Source: an uncultured Bacteroides sp.
GTDB taxonomy: Bacteria; Bacteroidota; Bacteroidia; Bacteroidales; Bacteroidaceae
NCBI GenBank assembly: GCA_958453305.1
Contig: CAUDXH010000025.1
Coordinates: forward strand, 1 to 22,481
Direction of reading: 5' to 3'
DNA length: 22,481 bases
The number at the start of each line of letters is the position of its first letter. Position 1 is the first letter of the stretch. The notes below the pieces were generated by a model that did not search any database, had not been told where the DNA came from, and worked only from the letters and a program-made list of their open reading frames with translations. A program made the position numbers and the translations under genes. Positions 6,540 to 13,103 of this stretch are shown here, one piece after another.

Positions 6540-8072
6540 ATGGGAATAGTTATAGCAGCGATTATCGCCTTCCTCGTAGGAGGAGCATTGTCATACGCCT
6601 TCTTCAAGTATGGCTTGAAGACAAAGTATGATACGATTATCAAAGAGGCTGAAACAGAAGCCGAAGTGATTAAAAAGAACAAACTTTTAGAAGTAAAAGA
6701 GAAGTTCTTGAATAAAAAAGCTGATCTGGAAAAAGAAGTAGCTATACGCAATCAGAAAATCCAGCAGGCTGAAAATAAACTGAAACAACGCGAAATGGTG
6801 CTCAACCAGAAAAACGAAGAGTTGCAACGCCGCCGCAATGAAACGGAAGCTATCAAGGAAAACCTCGATGCACAGCTCGTTATCATAGAAAAGAAAAAAG
6901 AAGAACTGGATGAACTTCAATCACAAGAAAGAAGCAAACTGGAAGCTATCTCCGGACTTTCAGCCGAAGAGGCAAAAGAACGTCTGGTTGAATCGCTGAA
7001 AGAAGAGGCCAAAACACAGGCGCAGTCTTATATCAACGATATCATGGATGATGCAAAATTAAGCGCAAACCGCGAAGCCAAACGTATCGTAATCCAGTCT
7101 ATCCAACGGGTCGCTACAGAAACTGCCATCGAAAACTCAGTTACTGTATTCCATATCGAGTCGGATGAAATCAAAGGACGCATCATCGGACGAGAAGGAC
7201 GAAATATCCGTGCGCTTGAAGCTGCTACCGGTGTGGAAATCGTAGTCGATGACACTCCCGAAGCTATCGTCTTATCAGCATTCGATCCTGTCCGCCGTGA
7301 AATCGCCCGTCTGGCTCTTCACCAACTGGTTACCGACGGTCGTATTCACCCGGCACGAATTGAAGAAGTGGTAGCTAAAGTACGTAAACAGGTGGAAGAT
7401 GAAATCATTGAAACCGGTAAGCGTACAACCATCGACTTGGGTATCCATGGCTTACATCCTGAACTGATTCGTATTATCGGTAAAATGAAATACCGTTCTT
7501 CTTATGGCCAGAACTTATTGCAGCACGCACGTGAAACAGCCAATCTATGTGCTGTAATGGCTTCTGAACTCGGACTGAACCCGAAAAAAGCAAAACGTGC
7601 CGGATTGCTGCACGATATAGGTAAGGTGCCTGATGAAGAACCTGAATTGCCGCACGCACTGTTAGGTATGAAGTTAGCCGAAAAGTATAAGGAAAAAGCT
7701 GATATCTGCAATGCTATCGGTGCTCACCATGACGAAGTAGAAATGACCAGCCTGCTGGCTCCTATCGTACAGGTCTGCGACGCTATCTCTGGCGCACGTC
7801 CGGGAGCACGCCGCGAAATCGTAGAAGCATATATCAAGCGACTGAACGACCTTGAACAGCTTGCCATGTCTTATCCGGGAGTTACCAAGACGTATGCCAT
7901 TCAGGCTGGACGCGAATTACGTGTAATCGTAGGTGCCGACAAGATTGACGACAAACAGACAGAAAGCTTATCAACAGAAATTGCGAAAAAGATTCAAGAT
8001 GAAATGACTTATCCGGGTCAGGTGAAGATCACGGTTATCCGTGAAACTCGTGCGGTTAGTTTTGCTAAATAA
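6540..8072 (+). CDS. rny: Ribonuclease Y
   Basis: Membrane-anchored endoribonuclease of 510 aa that starts mRNA decay. The layout is complete: one N-terminal membrane helix (about 2-22), a long charged coiled coil (about 25-200), a KH RNA-binding domain with GRIIGREGRN at 213-222, and an HD phosphohydrolase domain with the metal-binding pair H358-D359 in LLHDIG. A second conserved block, LAPIVQVCDAISGARPG, follows. The frame stays open 93 nt further upstream to a GTG at 6447, but that stretch is the structured RNA. The ATG at 6540 directly opens the membrane helix and gives the family's usual length, so 6540 is the start. No strong promoter is visible in the 28 nt before it, so expression may depend on read-through from the zapA operon. 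A clear terminator follows 65 nt after the stop. Confidence 0.96.
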   Translation: MGIVIAAIIAFLVGGALSYAFFKYGLKTKYDTIIKEAETEAEVIKKNKLLEVKEKFLNKKADLEKEVAIRNQKIQQAENKLKQREMVLNQKNEELQRRRNETEAIKENLDAQLVIIEKKKEELDELQSQERSKLEAISGLSAEEAKERLVESLKEEAKTQAQSYINDIMDDAKLSANREAKRIVIQSIQRVATETAIENSVTVFHIESDEIKGRIIGREGRNIRALEAATGVEIVVDDTPEAIVLSAFDPVRREIARLALHQLVTDGRIHPARIEEVVAKVRKQVEDEIIETGKRTTIDLGIHGLHPELIRIIGKMKYRSSYGQNLLQHARETANLCAVMASELGLNPKKAKRAGLLHDIGKVPDEEPELPHALLGMKLAEKYKEKADICNAIGAHHDEVEMTSLLAPIVQVCDAISGARPGARREIVEAYIKRLNDLEQLAMSYPGVTKTYAIQAGRELRVIVGADKIDDKQTESLSTEIAKKIQDEMTYPGQVKITVIRETRAVSFAK

Positions 8073-8137
8073 ATCAAGCAATACTTTTTCACACACCAAA
8101 CGCTGCGAATCGTAATTTTAAATATCCTACCATCAAG

Positions 8138-8170
8138 AACCATCTCTATGCATATAGAGGTGGTTTTTTT
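8138..8170 (+). terminator. Intrinsic terminator of rny
   Basis: A 12-bp stem AACCATCTCTAT / ATAGAGGTGGTT (one G-U pair) with loop GCAT runs into seven T (8164-8170). It lies 65 nt after the rny stop. Confidence 0.9.
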
Positions 8171-8412
8171 ATCCTGCCCATCGAAGTGAACACCTGCGTA
8201 AAGACAAATATACAGAGGTATATAAAGAAAGCTTTTATCCATTCTGTCAGAAAAGAAGATATTTCAACTTTTACAGACCACAAATTCTACAACCCACTAT
8301 TATGAGTTATATGACCAACTATTATGAGTTATACGACCCAACTATTATGGGTTATAGAATCCAAGCGCAGAGCACAAGAAATATGCAGGACTAAAACGGA
8401 AAACACCCCTAT
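8171..8412. other. Intergenic region between the rny terminator and the convergent beta-barrel gene terminator
   Basis: The whole gap between genes runs 8073-8503. Apart from the two terminators it holds an AT-rich stretch without recognisable genes and a set of three imperfect tandem repeats (8296-8356, listed separately). A 30-codon frame (ATG 8302 to TAA 8394) runs through the repeats, but the repeat period is not a multiple of three and there is no coding pattern. On the minus strand a TATATTTG at 8205-8212 matches a -7 element but has no partner and no gene ahead. Confidence 0.7.
8296..8356. repeat. Three tandem imperfect repeats with period 22-23 nt
   Basis: Units begin at 8296, 8318 and 8341 with the core ACTATTATGAGTTATA; the third has GGG for GAG. 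With one more base the core reads AACTATTATGAGTT, an imperfect palindrome (AACT...AGTT), so each unit could be a dyad-symmetric protein site about two helix turns from the next. The region between the units is GACC-rich (TGACCA, CGACCCA). Confidence 0.8.
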
Positions 8413-8447
8413 AAAAAAAGAGCCGGAAGCATCCCTGCTTCCGGCTC
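8413..8447 (-). terminator. Intrinsic terminator of the leftward beta-barrel gene
   Basis: On the minus strand a perfect 11-bp GC-rich stem GAGCCGGAAGC / GCTTCCGGCTC with a 6-nt loop runs into seven T (plus-strand A 8413-8419). It lies 56 nt after the stop of the gene at 8504-9100. Confidence 0.92.
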
Positions 8448-8503
8448 TCAACCATACTTTATACGACGATAAATAAGTTATTGTAATAAGAGAGATATCT
8501 TAA

Positions 8504-9100
8504 TTAAAATCTATAACCTACGCCAATGGCAAAGCTCATGTTCTTTGGTTTGTCACCATCGTATCCATCAGAATAATCACGCGGAGCGATAAATCCGTTC
8601 TGTCCGGTAAAGTTTACCAAATAATGTTCACCCAGTTCCAAACCGATACCATACTGGATACCTAAGTCAAAACGTTTCCAGTCTGCTCCTTTGTCATCGA
8701 ACAGCTTCGTATCATCATCATCACTCCATTTAGCCTTACCGCCCAGGCCAATAGCCATGTAAGGACCTACGTTTACTACAAATTTCGCATTGTCGCTGAT
8801 GGCAAACTTATAGGCTGCCAAGATAGGAATATCCAAGTAAATAGGACGTACTTTGAGTTTTTCACCCATTTCTTTAAGTTTATATCCCTTCGAAGTAATC
8901 ATCAATCCCGACTGCAAAGACCAGTTTTCAGTAAATCCGTAGTCCATGCCTACTCCCATGGTAAAACCGGGCAAAGCTTTTGCCTCATCCACCTTGGTCT
9001 GGTTACTGAAATTCATTCCAAAACGTGCATCCCATTTCACTTGAGAAAAACCTGCAACTGCAAACACTCCTAATAAAACTGTCAATAAATACTTTTTCAT
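8504..9100 (-). CDS. Outer-membrane beta-barrel protein (PorT/OmpX-like porin family)
   Basis: Protein of 198 aa with a clear signal peptide (about 1-19, MKKYLLTVLLGVFAVAGFSQ). The rest alternates hydrophobic and polar residues in short strands broken by turns, as in an 8-stranded barrel of the OMP_b-brl_2 type: FGMNFSN, FTMGVGMDYGF, WSLQSGLMITSKGYKL, YLDIPILAAYKFA, FVVNVGPYMAIGLGGK, FDLGIQYGIGLEL. It ends in FAIGVGYRF with the C-terminal phenylalanine needed for outer-membrane insertion. An acidic loop (WSDDDDTKLFDD) is likely surface-exposed. Small barrels of this kind are common in Bacteroidetes and mostly have no known function. It is transcribed alone from a perfect promoter, with a leader of about 110 nt that can form a long hairpin. 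Confidence 0.88.
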   Translation of the reverse strand: MKKYLLTVLLGVFAVAGFSQVKWDARFGMNFSNQTKVDEAKALPGFTMGVGMDYGFTENWSLQSGLMITSKGYKLKEMGEKLKVRPIYLDIPILAAYKFAISDNAKFVVNVGPYMAIGLGGKAKWSDDDDTKLFDDKGADWKRFDLGIQYGIGLELGEHYLVNFTGQNGFIAPRDYSDGYDGDKPKNMSFAIGVGYRF

Positions 9101-9153
9101 AGTTCTACTTTTTTAGTGTTAGCCCGCCCCCTGAGACTGATGTTGTTGACTGA

Positions 9154-9206
9154 ACGGAAGCGTAGGGGACATCTCCTGACATTAGAACTGGGAAACCCGC
9201 TTCCGT
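9154..9206 (-). promoter_or_regulatory. Hairpin in the 5' leader of the beta-barrel gene
   Basis: A perfect 9-bp inverted repeat, ACGGAAGCG on the plus strand at 9154-9162 and CGCTTCCGT at 9198-9206, brackets 35 nt containing further G-rich and C-rich complementary tracts (AGGGGAC, CTCCT, GGGAAACCC). It falls within the roughly 110-nt leader between the promoter at 9219-9249 and the start codon at 9100. A structured leader is visible; its function is unknown. Confidence 0.65.
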
Positions 9207-9218
9207 CTGTGATTGTTA

Positions 9219-9249
9219 CAAAGTTATACAATTCTTTAATAAAAACAAA
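9219..9249 (-). promoter_or_regulatory. Promoter of the beta-barrel gene (TTTG-N19-TAACTTTG)
   Basis: On the minus strand TTTG (plus 9246-9249) and TAACTTTG (plus 9219-9226) are separated by exactly 19 nt, the consensus arrangement. Transcription would start near 9212, giving a leader of about 110 nt. Confidence 0.88.
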
Positions 9250-9350
9250 CACGAACATCTGCCTTAAAATAAACAAACCACTTTATCTTATTACTATACC
9301 GCTTAAAAAGAAAACTATCCATTCTTTTTTCAGCGATATAAAAAAAAGAA

Positions 9351-10856
9351 TCATAACTTCACTTTTTTCGAAACCGGCTTTGATTCATTATGCAGGCGAT
9401 CAAGCGAAGTAACCACATAGCGATATTTCTTCTCTCCATCCTCATAAGGAAGTTTATAGAATGTATCACGCGTAATGGCTACAATATGTGAAGGGTCTTC
9501 CAAATTCACCTTTTCATTGCGGTCGAAGCGATAAACCACATACTGAACAGCCTCGTTCATCTTATCAGTTGCTTTCGGAGCAGTCCAGAACAACAAATAC
9601 CCATCTTCCGTCCAAACAGCTTTTACTTTTTTCACCTTACCCGGTGCCTCATCGTCCATAAAAGGCGAAGTGGGTAAAAGTGCCGGATACTTGTGGTATT
9701 CCTTCACCAGCATATCACGGTAATTTCCTTTATTCGCAACGACTGCTGCTGCATACCACTGGCAACTGCCCTGCACGGTGGACAATGAACGCTGCAATGA
9801 ATACTTTGCCGGAATCTGACTTTGATTCGGATTTTGCAAATCGGCTTTCGAAACCGTACGTTCCACATCCTGCCCGATATAGAGAGGACGAGCAGCAGCA
9901 TGCTTCGCCCACCAGCGAATCAAGGTATTATAATCGGCAGCAGGATGACCGATTTCCCAATAAATCTGAGGTATATTATAATCTACCCATCCATTGTTAA
10001 CCCAAAGCAACACGTCGGCATATAAATCATCATAATTCTGAAGTCCGCGCGTATCACTTCCGTTCGGATCGTTCTTCTTGTTCCGGTAAATACCAAAAGG
10101 AGACACACCAAACTTCACCCAAGGTTTGCAGGCACGCACCGTTTCATGAATTTCTTTAATGAGTACATTCACGTTATCTCTGCGCCAGTCATTGCGATGG
10201 CTGAAACCCCGGCCGTAAGCCGCAAAGCTCAAATCGTCCGGAAATTTCTCTCCCGGATTAGGGTAAGGATAAAAATAGTCATCCATATGAATGGCATCAA
10301 TATCATAGCGGGTTACAATATCGCGTACTATCTTGCAGATGTATTTGCGAGACTCCGGCAATCCGGGATCAAAATACAGCTGCCCGGCATAAGAAACGAA
10401 CAATTCCGGATGCTTGTTATAAGGATGCATGGGCGACAGAGCAGCTGTTCCCTTCGTTTTTGCACGATAAGGATTAATCCATGCATGAAGTTCCATTCCC
10501 CGCTTATGACATTCTTCTACCATAAACTCAAGTGGATCCCATACGGGTGAAGGAGCTTTCCCCTGAACCCCGGTAAGAAAGCGGCTCCAAGGCTCATAAG
10601 CCGAGCGGTAAAGCGCATCAGCCTCAGCACGCACCTGAAAAATAATGGCATTCATACCTGCTCCTTTCAAATTATCGAGCTGACTGATAAGGGTTTGCTT
10701 CATTTGGGCTACGGGCATTCCTTGAAACTGCCCATTCACACACTGAATCCAAGCTCCACGAAACTCACGCTTGGGAGCATAACGCTGAGCCAATAAGGAA
10801 CTTGCACTTACACAAAACATAAATGCAAGCATAACGAATGTTCTAAATTTCATCAT
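9351..10856 (-). CDS. Glycoside hydrolase-like 10 (GHL10, DUF187/YngK-type) secreted protein with a C-terminal FnIII-like domain
   Basis: Protein of 501 aa with a signal peptide (ending about SSLLAQ, residue 24). The main domain (about 30-330) is a TIM-barrel of the GHL10 family: EFRGAWIQCV, IIFQVRAEADALYRS, HAWINPYRA, DAIHMDDYFYPYP with acidic residues in the barrel mouth, FGVSPFGIYRN, and PQIYWEIGH. The C-terminal 100 residues (GKVKKVKAVW, YLLFWTAPK, YVVYRFDR, YRYVVTSLD) look like a fibronectin type III domain. Family members are thought to act on cell-wall or host glycans, but the reaction is not established. The frame extends to a GTG at 10880, which lies inside the -7 promoter element, so the ATG at 10856 (or the next one at 10853) is the start. 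It is transcribed alone. I see no convincing terminator, only an A/T hairpin around 9320-9350. Confidence 0.9.
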   Translation of the reverse strand: MMKFRTFVMLAFMFCVSASSLLAQRYAPKREFRGAWIQCVNGQFQGMPVAQMKQTLISQLDNLKGAGMNAIIFQVRAEADALYRSAYEPWSRFLTGVQGKAPSPVWDPLEFMVEECHKRGMELHAWINPYRAKTKGTAALSPMHPYNKHPELFVSYAGQLYFDPGLPESRKYICKIVRDIVTRYDIDAIHMDDYFYPYPNPGEKFPDDLSFAAYGRGFSHRNDWRRDNVNVLIKEIHETVRACKPWVKFGVSPFGIYRNKKNDPNGSDTRGLQNYDDLYADVLLWVNNGWVDYNIPQIYWEIGHPAADYNTLIRWWAKHAAARPLYIGQDVERTVSKADLQNPNQSQIPAKYSLQRSLSTVQGSCQWYAAAVVANKGNYRDMLVKEYHKYPALLPTSPFMDDEAPGKVKKVKAVWTEDGYLLFWTAPKATDKMNEAVQYVVYRFDRNEKVNLEDPSHIVAITRDTFYKLPYEDGEKKYRYVVTSLDRLHNESKPVSKKVKL

Positions 10857-10879
10857 CGTATCTTCTGTTTTTAAGCGCA

Positions 10880-10910
10880 CAAATATACGAAATAGAAATG
10901 AGTTGGCAAG
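10880..10910 (-). promoter_or_regulatory. Promoter of the GHL10 gene
   Basis: On the minus strand CTTG (plus 10907-10910, a partial -33) lies 19 nt before TATATTTG (plus 10880-10887), an exact -7 match. It gives a leader of about 15-20 nt and rules out the upstream GTG as the start codon. Confidence 0.78.
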
Positions 10911-11035
10911 AATTTTCTACAGGTTACCCGCCTTCTGCAAAGCGGCAGGCAGAGAAGAATACCGTAATTTGCTACACGAACCGCTGCATTCAGCAAAGTA
11001 TCAGAGAGTAAAGAATAAAAAAGTAGGTAAATTTA

Positions 11036-11066
11036 TTTGCTATATCGATAAAAAGCAGTACCTTTG
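11036..11066 (+). promoter_or_regulatory. Promoter of rplU-rpmA (TTTG-N19-TACCTTTG)
   Basis: TTTG at 11036-11039 and TACCTTTG at 11059-11066 are exactly 19 nt apart, a full consensus match fitting strong ribosomal-protein expression. Transcription would begin near 11073, leaving a leader of about 80 nt. Confidence 0.9.
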
Positions 11067-11079
11067 CGCTCGATTTAGT

Positions 11080-11125
11080 CCGTGGAGGTAAACAAGCAAC
11101 CCGACGAGAAGGGTTCACCTTACGG
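11080..11125 (+). promoter_or_regulatory. Structured leader of rplU, candidate ribosomal-protein autoregulatory element
   Basis: Three nested helices can be drawn: CCGT (11080-11083) with ACGG (11122-11125), AGGT (11086-11089) with ACCT (11117-11120), and AACCC (11098-11102) with GGGTT (11111-11115) closing an 8-nt loop GACGAGAA. The asymmetric internal loops (GG opposite T; an 8-nt strand AAACAAGC on one side) look like a protein-binding RNA. It lies between a strong promoter and the L21 start codon. Ribosomal-protein operons are often controlled by one of their products binding such a leader, and here L21 or L27 would be the ligand. That part is inference. Confidence 0.65.
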
Positions 11126-11152
11126 AAAAAACCCGTTTAATATATATTTAAA

Positions 11153-11470
11153 ATGTACGTAATTGTAGAAATTAACGGTCAGCAGTTTAAAGCTGAAGAA
11201 GGCAAAAAGCTGTTTGTTCACCACATCCAGAATGCTGAAAACGGTGCAACTGTTGAATTTGACAAAGTTTTGTTGGTTGACAACAACGGTACTGTTACTG
11301 TAGGTGCTCCTACTGTAGAAGGTGCAAAAGTGGTATGCGAAGTAGCTTCTCACTTGGTAAAAGGTGACAAAGTATTGGTATTCCACAAAAAGAGAAGAAA
11401 AGGTTACAGAAAACTGAACGGTCACCGTCAGCAGTTTACTGAATTGACAATCAAACAAGTTATTGCTTAA
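11153..11470 (+). CDS. rplU: 50S ribosomal protein L21
   Basis: Protein of 105 aa with the full L21 pattern: MYVIVEINGQQFKAEEGK at the start, KVLLVDNNGTVTVGAPTVEGAKV in the middle, and a basic tail KKRRKGYRKLNGHRQQFTEL that binds 23S rRNA. It is first in a two-gene operon with rpmA, which begins 21 nt after its stop. A consensus promoter and a hairpin leader lie upstream. Confidence 0.98.
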   Translation: MYVIVEINGQQFKAEEGKKLFVHHIQNAENGATVEFDKVLLVDNNGTVTVGAPTVEGAKVVCEVASHLVKGDKVLVFHKKRRKGYRKLNGHRQQFTELTIKQVIA

Positions 11471-11491
11471 TCATTAAAAACGTAGAAGAAA

Positions 11492-11752
11492 ATGGCACAT
11501 AAGAAAGGTGTAGGTAGTTCTAAGAACGGCCGTGAATCAGCAAGTAAAAGATTAGGCGTAAAGATATTCGGTGGCTCAGCTTGCAAAGCTGGTAACATCC
11601 TTGTTCGTCAAAGAGGAACAGTTCACAACCCGGGTGAAAACGTAGGTATGGGTAGTGACCACACTCTTTACGCATTGGTAGACGGAACTGTATGTTTCAA
11701 AAAAGGACGCGAAGACAAGAGCTTCGTTTCAGTAGTTCCTGCTGAAGCATAA
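11492..11752 (+). CDS. rpmA: 50S ribosomal protein L27
   Basis: Protein of 86 aa with the L27 signature GSACKAGNILVRQRGT and the N-terminal AHKKGVGSSKNGRES arm that reaches the peptidyl-transferase centre. There is no cleavable N-terminal extension of the Firmicutes type. It follows rplU by 21 nt and is the last gene of the operon, since a strong terminator hairpin lies 55 nt after the stop. No serS follows, although rplU-rpmA-serS is, as I recall, common in Bacteroidetes. Confidence 0.98.
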   Translation: MAHKKGVGSSKNGRESASKRLGVKIFGGSACKAGNILVRQRGTVHNPGENVGMGSDHTLYALVDGTVCFKKGREDKSFVSVVPAEA

Positions 11753-11807
11753 TCTGTTTCAATCCAAACTTTAAGAAAGTACATACTTCTTAAAACAAGA
11801 AACTTAT

Positions 11808-11850
11808 AAAAATAGCCGGTCTTTTTCATAAAGTCCGGCTATTTTTATTT
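11808..11850 (+). terminator. Intrinsic terminator of rplU-rpmA
   Basis: A 12-bp stem AAAAATAGCCGG (11808-11819) / CCGGCTATTTTT (11835-11846), with a further CTTT/AAAG pairing inside the loop after a T-T mismatch, ends in a T-rich tail. The AAAAA/TTTTT flank may let it work in both directions. Confidence 0.92.
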
Positions 11851-12243
11851 ACTTACCTCTCTCCTTTTCCATCAGAAATAAGTATTAAGCAAGTAATTCA
11901 TTTACTATAACTATGGGGGGTATTTTCACTTGTGAGCACTCTATTTGGAGCATGCCATAAAACTCTTTAGACGCTACTCATTTACCCGTAAACTTAATAC
12001 AAAGACTGCAACACCAATACAAATCCTCCACCATCAAGATATGCAGCCACCGAATCAGGAATTTCTTCCCCGATTTCACCATCTGACTCAAAATATGTAA
12101 TCCATTTAGAACCACGAGTGCCATGAGAGAGAAATACTTTATCATTTCCTCAAAACAATAGATCTATAGCTCTCGCTTCAAGGTTCTGTTCCTTGCAAAA
12201 CTAATACTGCTACTTCTCCATCAAAACACTACCAAAGAGATAC
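11851..12243. other. Gene-poor junction between rpmA and pstB
   Basis: No intact gene is visible. The stretch holds a G run (GGGGGG near 11912), a GAGCACTC/GAGCATGCC area around 11934-11956, a coding-like minus-strand remnant (11994-12149, listed separately) and a small hairpin CAAGG/CCTTG (12179-12183 with 12191-12195). The composition differs from the coding neighbours, and the stretch looks like a decayed or rearranged spot. Confidence 0.55.
11994..12149 (-). pseudogene. Coding-like remnant, 51 codons without a start
   Basis: On the minus strand one frame reads 51 sense codons to a TAA, with a protein-like, acidic composition (KWITYFESDGEIGEEIPDSV, then AAYLDGGGFVLVLQSLY), but it opens after a stop codon and has no ATG. 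An overlapping frame does have an ATG (12145) with AGGA just ahead and gives 55 aa (MIKYFSLMALVVLNGLH...), hydrophobic and rich in Trp/Cys, as expected of a shifted frame. I do not recognise either product. The simplest reading is the 3' end of a decayed gene, possibly part of a lost mobile element. A real 55-aa protein is the alternative. Confidence 0.4.
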
Positions 12244-12304
12244 AAAAATCCCCTTCCTCCTTCCCACCCAAGAGAGTGAGAAAAAGAGAAAGGGGAAAAG
12301 GGAT
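12244..12304 (-). terminator. Probable terminator of the pst operon
   Basis: On the minus strand ATCCCTTTTC (from plus 12304) can pair with GGAAGGGGAT (ending at plus 12248), a stem with two G-U pairs, followed by five T (plus 12244-12248). The long loop is C/T-rich and can pair further in more than one register. It lies 28 nt after the pstB stop and before the remnant region. Confidence 0.55.
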
Positions 12305-12332
12305 GTTTTCTTTCTTAGCAAAACGAACGGAA

Positions 12333-13103
12333 CTATCCCATTTTACCAGTCAGGTACGCGCGAGTACGCTCATCAACCGGATTGTCAAACATCTTTGCTG
12401 TATCATCATACTCTATCAATTCACCCAAGAACATAAACATGGAGCGGTCGGAAATACGTTTGGCCTGCGACATGTTATGGGTTACAATCAAGATGGTTAC
12501 TTCCTTTTTCAGGTTTTCCATCAATCCTTCGATATGCTTGGTAGCAATAGGATCGAGTGCAGAAGTCGGTTCATCCATCAACAGAATATCGGGCTGGAGT
12601 GCCAACGAACGGGCAATACATAAACGCTGCTGCTGTCCTCCCGAAAGAAACGTACCGCGCTTGGTCAGCGAATCTTTTACCTCGTCCCATAAAGCCACAT
12701 TACGCAGATTTCGCTCTACAATTTCATCTTTCTGGCTTTTGGACAAGCGGATGCCGTTCAATATATAACCCGCCAGCACATTATCGTAGATATTCATGGT
12801 AGGGAACGGATTCGGACGCTGAAACACCATACCGATACGCCGGCGTTCTTCCATGGGCTGCATCTCCAGTACATTCTCCCCATTCAACAAGATTTCGCCT
12901 GTTACACGGATGTTTTTATATAATTCATGCATACGGTTCACCGCACGGAGCAGCGTACTTTTTCCGCATCCGGAAGGTCCCATGATTGCTGTAATCGTAT
13001 TCTTCTCAATGGCAGCAGAAACATGCTTTACAGCCAGCATATCACCGGAATAAGCTACACAAACATCTTTTATCTGAAGTATCGGATTTACTATATTTTC
13101 CAT
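12333..13103 (-). CDS. pstB: Phosphate ABC transporter ATP-binding protein PstB
   Basis: Cytosolic ATPase of 256 aa that powers high-affinity phosphate import. Walker A is GPSGCGKST (42-50), the Q-loop is in MVFQRPNPFP, the signature LSGGQQQR begins at residue 153, Walker B is ILLMDEP with the catalytic Glu about 20 residues on, and the switch His is in VTHNM. The RPNPFPTMNIYDNV stretch is diagnostic of PstB among ABC ATPases. Its ATG overlaps the end of pstA by 13 nt, so the two are coupled. It is the last gene of the cluster: a terminator-like hairpin follows and no phoU is present in the window. Confidence 0.97.
   Translation of the reverse strand: MENIVNPILQIKDVCVAYSGDMLAVKHVSAAIEKNTITAIMGPSGCGKSTLLRAVNRMHELYKNIRVTGEILLNGENVLEMQPMEERRRIGMVFQRPNPFPTMNIYDNVLAGYILNGIRLSKSQKDEIVERNLRNVALWDEVKDSLTKRGTFLSGGQQQRLCIARSLALQPDILLMDEPTSALDPIATKHIEGLMENLKKEVTILIVTHNMSQAKRISDRSMFMFLGELIEYDDTAKMFDNPVDERTRAYLTGKMG

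Noticed and set aside
8205..8212. Minus-strand TATATTTG that could drive an antisense RNA into rny
   Set aside because: No -33 partner is found at the right spacing, and single -7 matches are expected by chance in AT-rich DNA.
8296..8356. CRISPR-like array
   Set aside because: Units are adjacent, with only about 6 nt between cores, no unique spacers and no cas genes in the window.
8302..8394. 30-codon frame through the tandem repeats
   Set aside because: The repeat period (22-23) is not a multiple of three, so the repeats are not protein repeats, and there is no start context.
9116..9412. 98-codon plus-strand open frame across the beta-barrel gene leader
   Set aside because: It covers the leader, promoter and 3' end of other genes, shows no domain, and its composition follows the AT-rich intergenic DNA.
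10857..10880. Upstream start (GTG at 10880) for the GHL10 gene
   Set aside because: The codon lies inside the -7 promoter element and would precede the signal peptide.
11994..12149. Remnant of phoU behind pstB
   Set aside because: The readable translation has no resemblance to the helical PhoU pattern that I can see.
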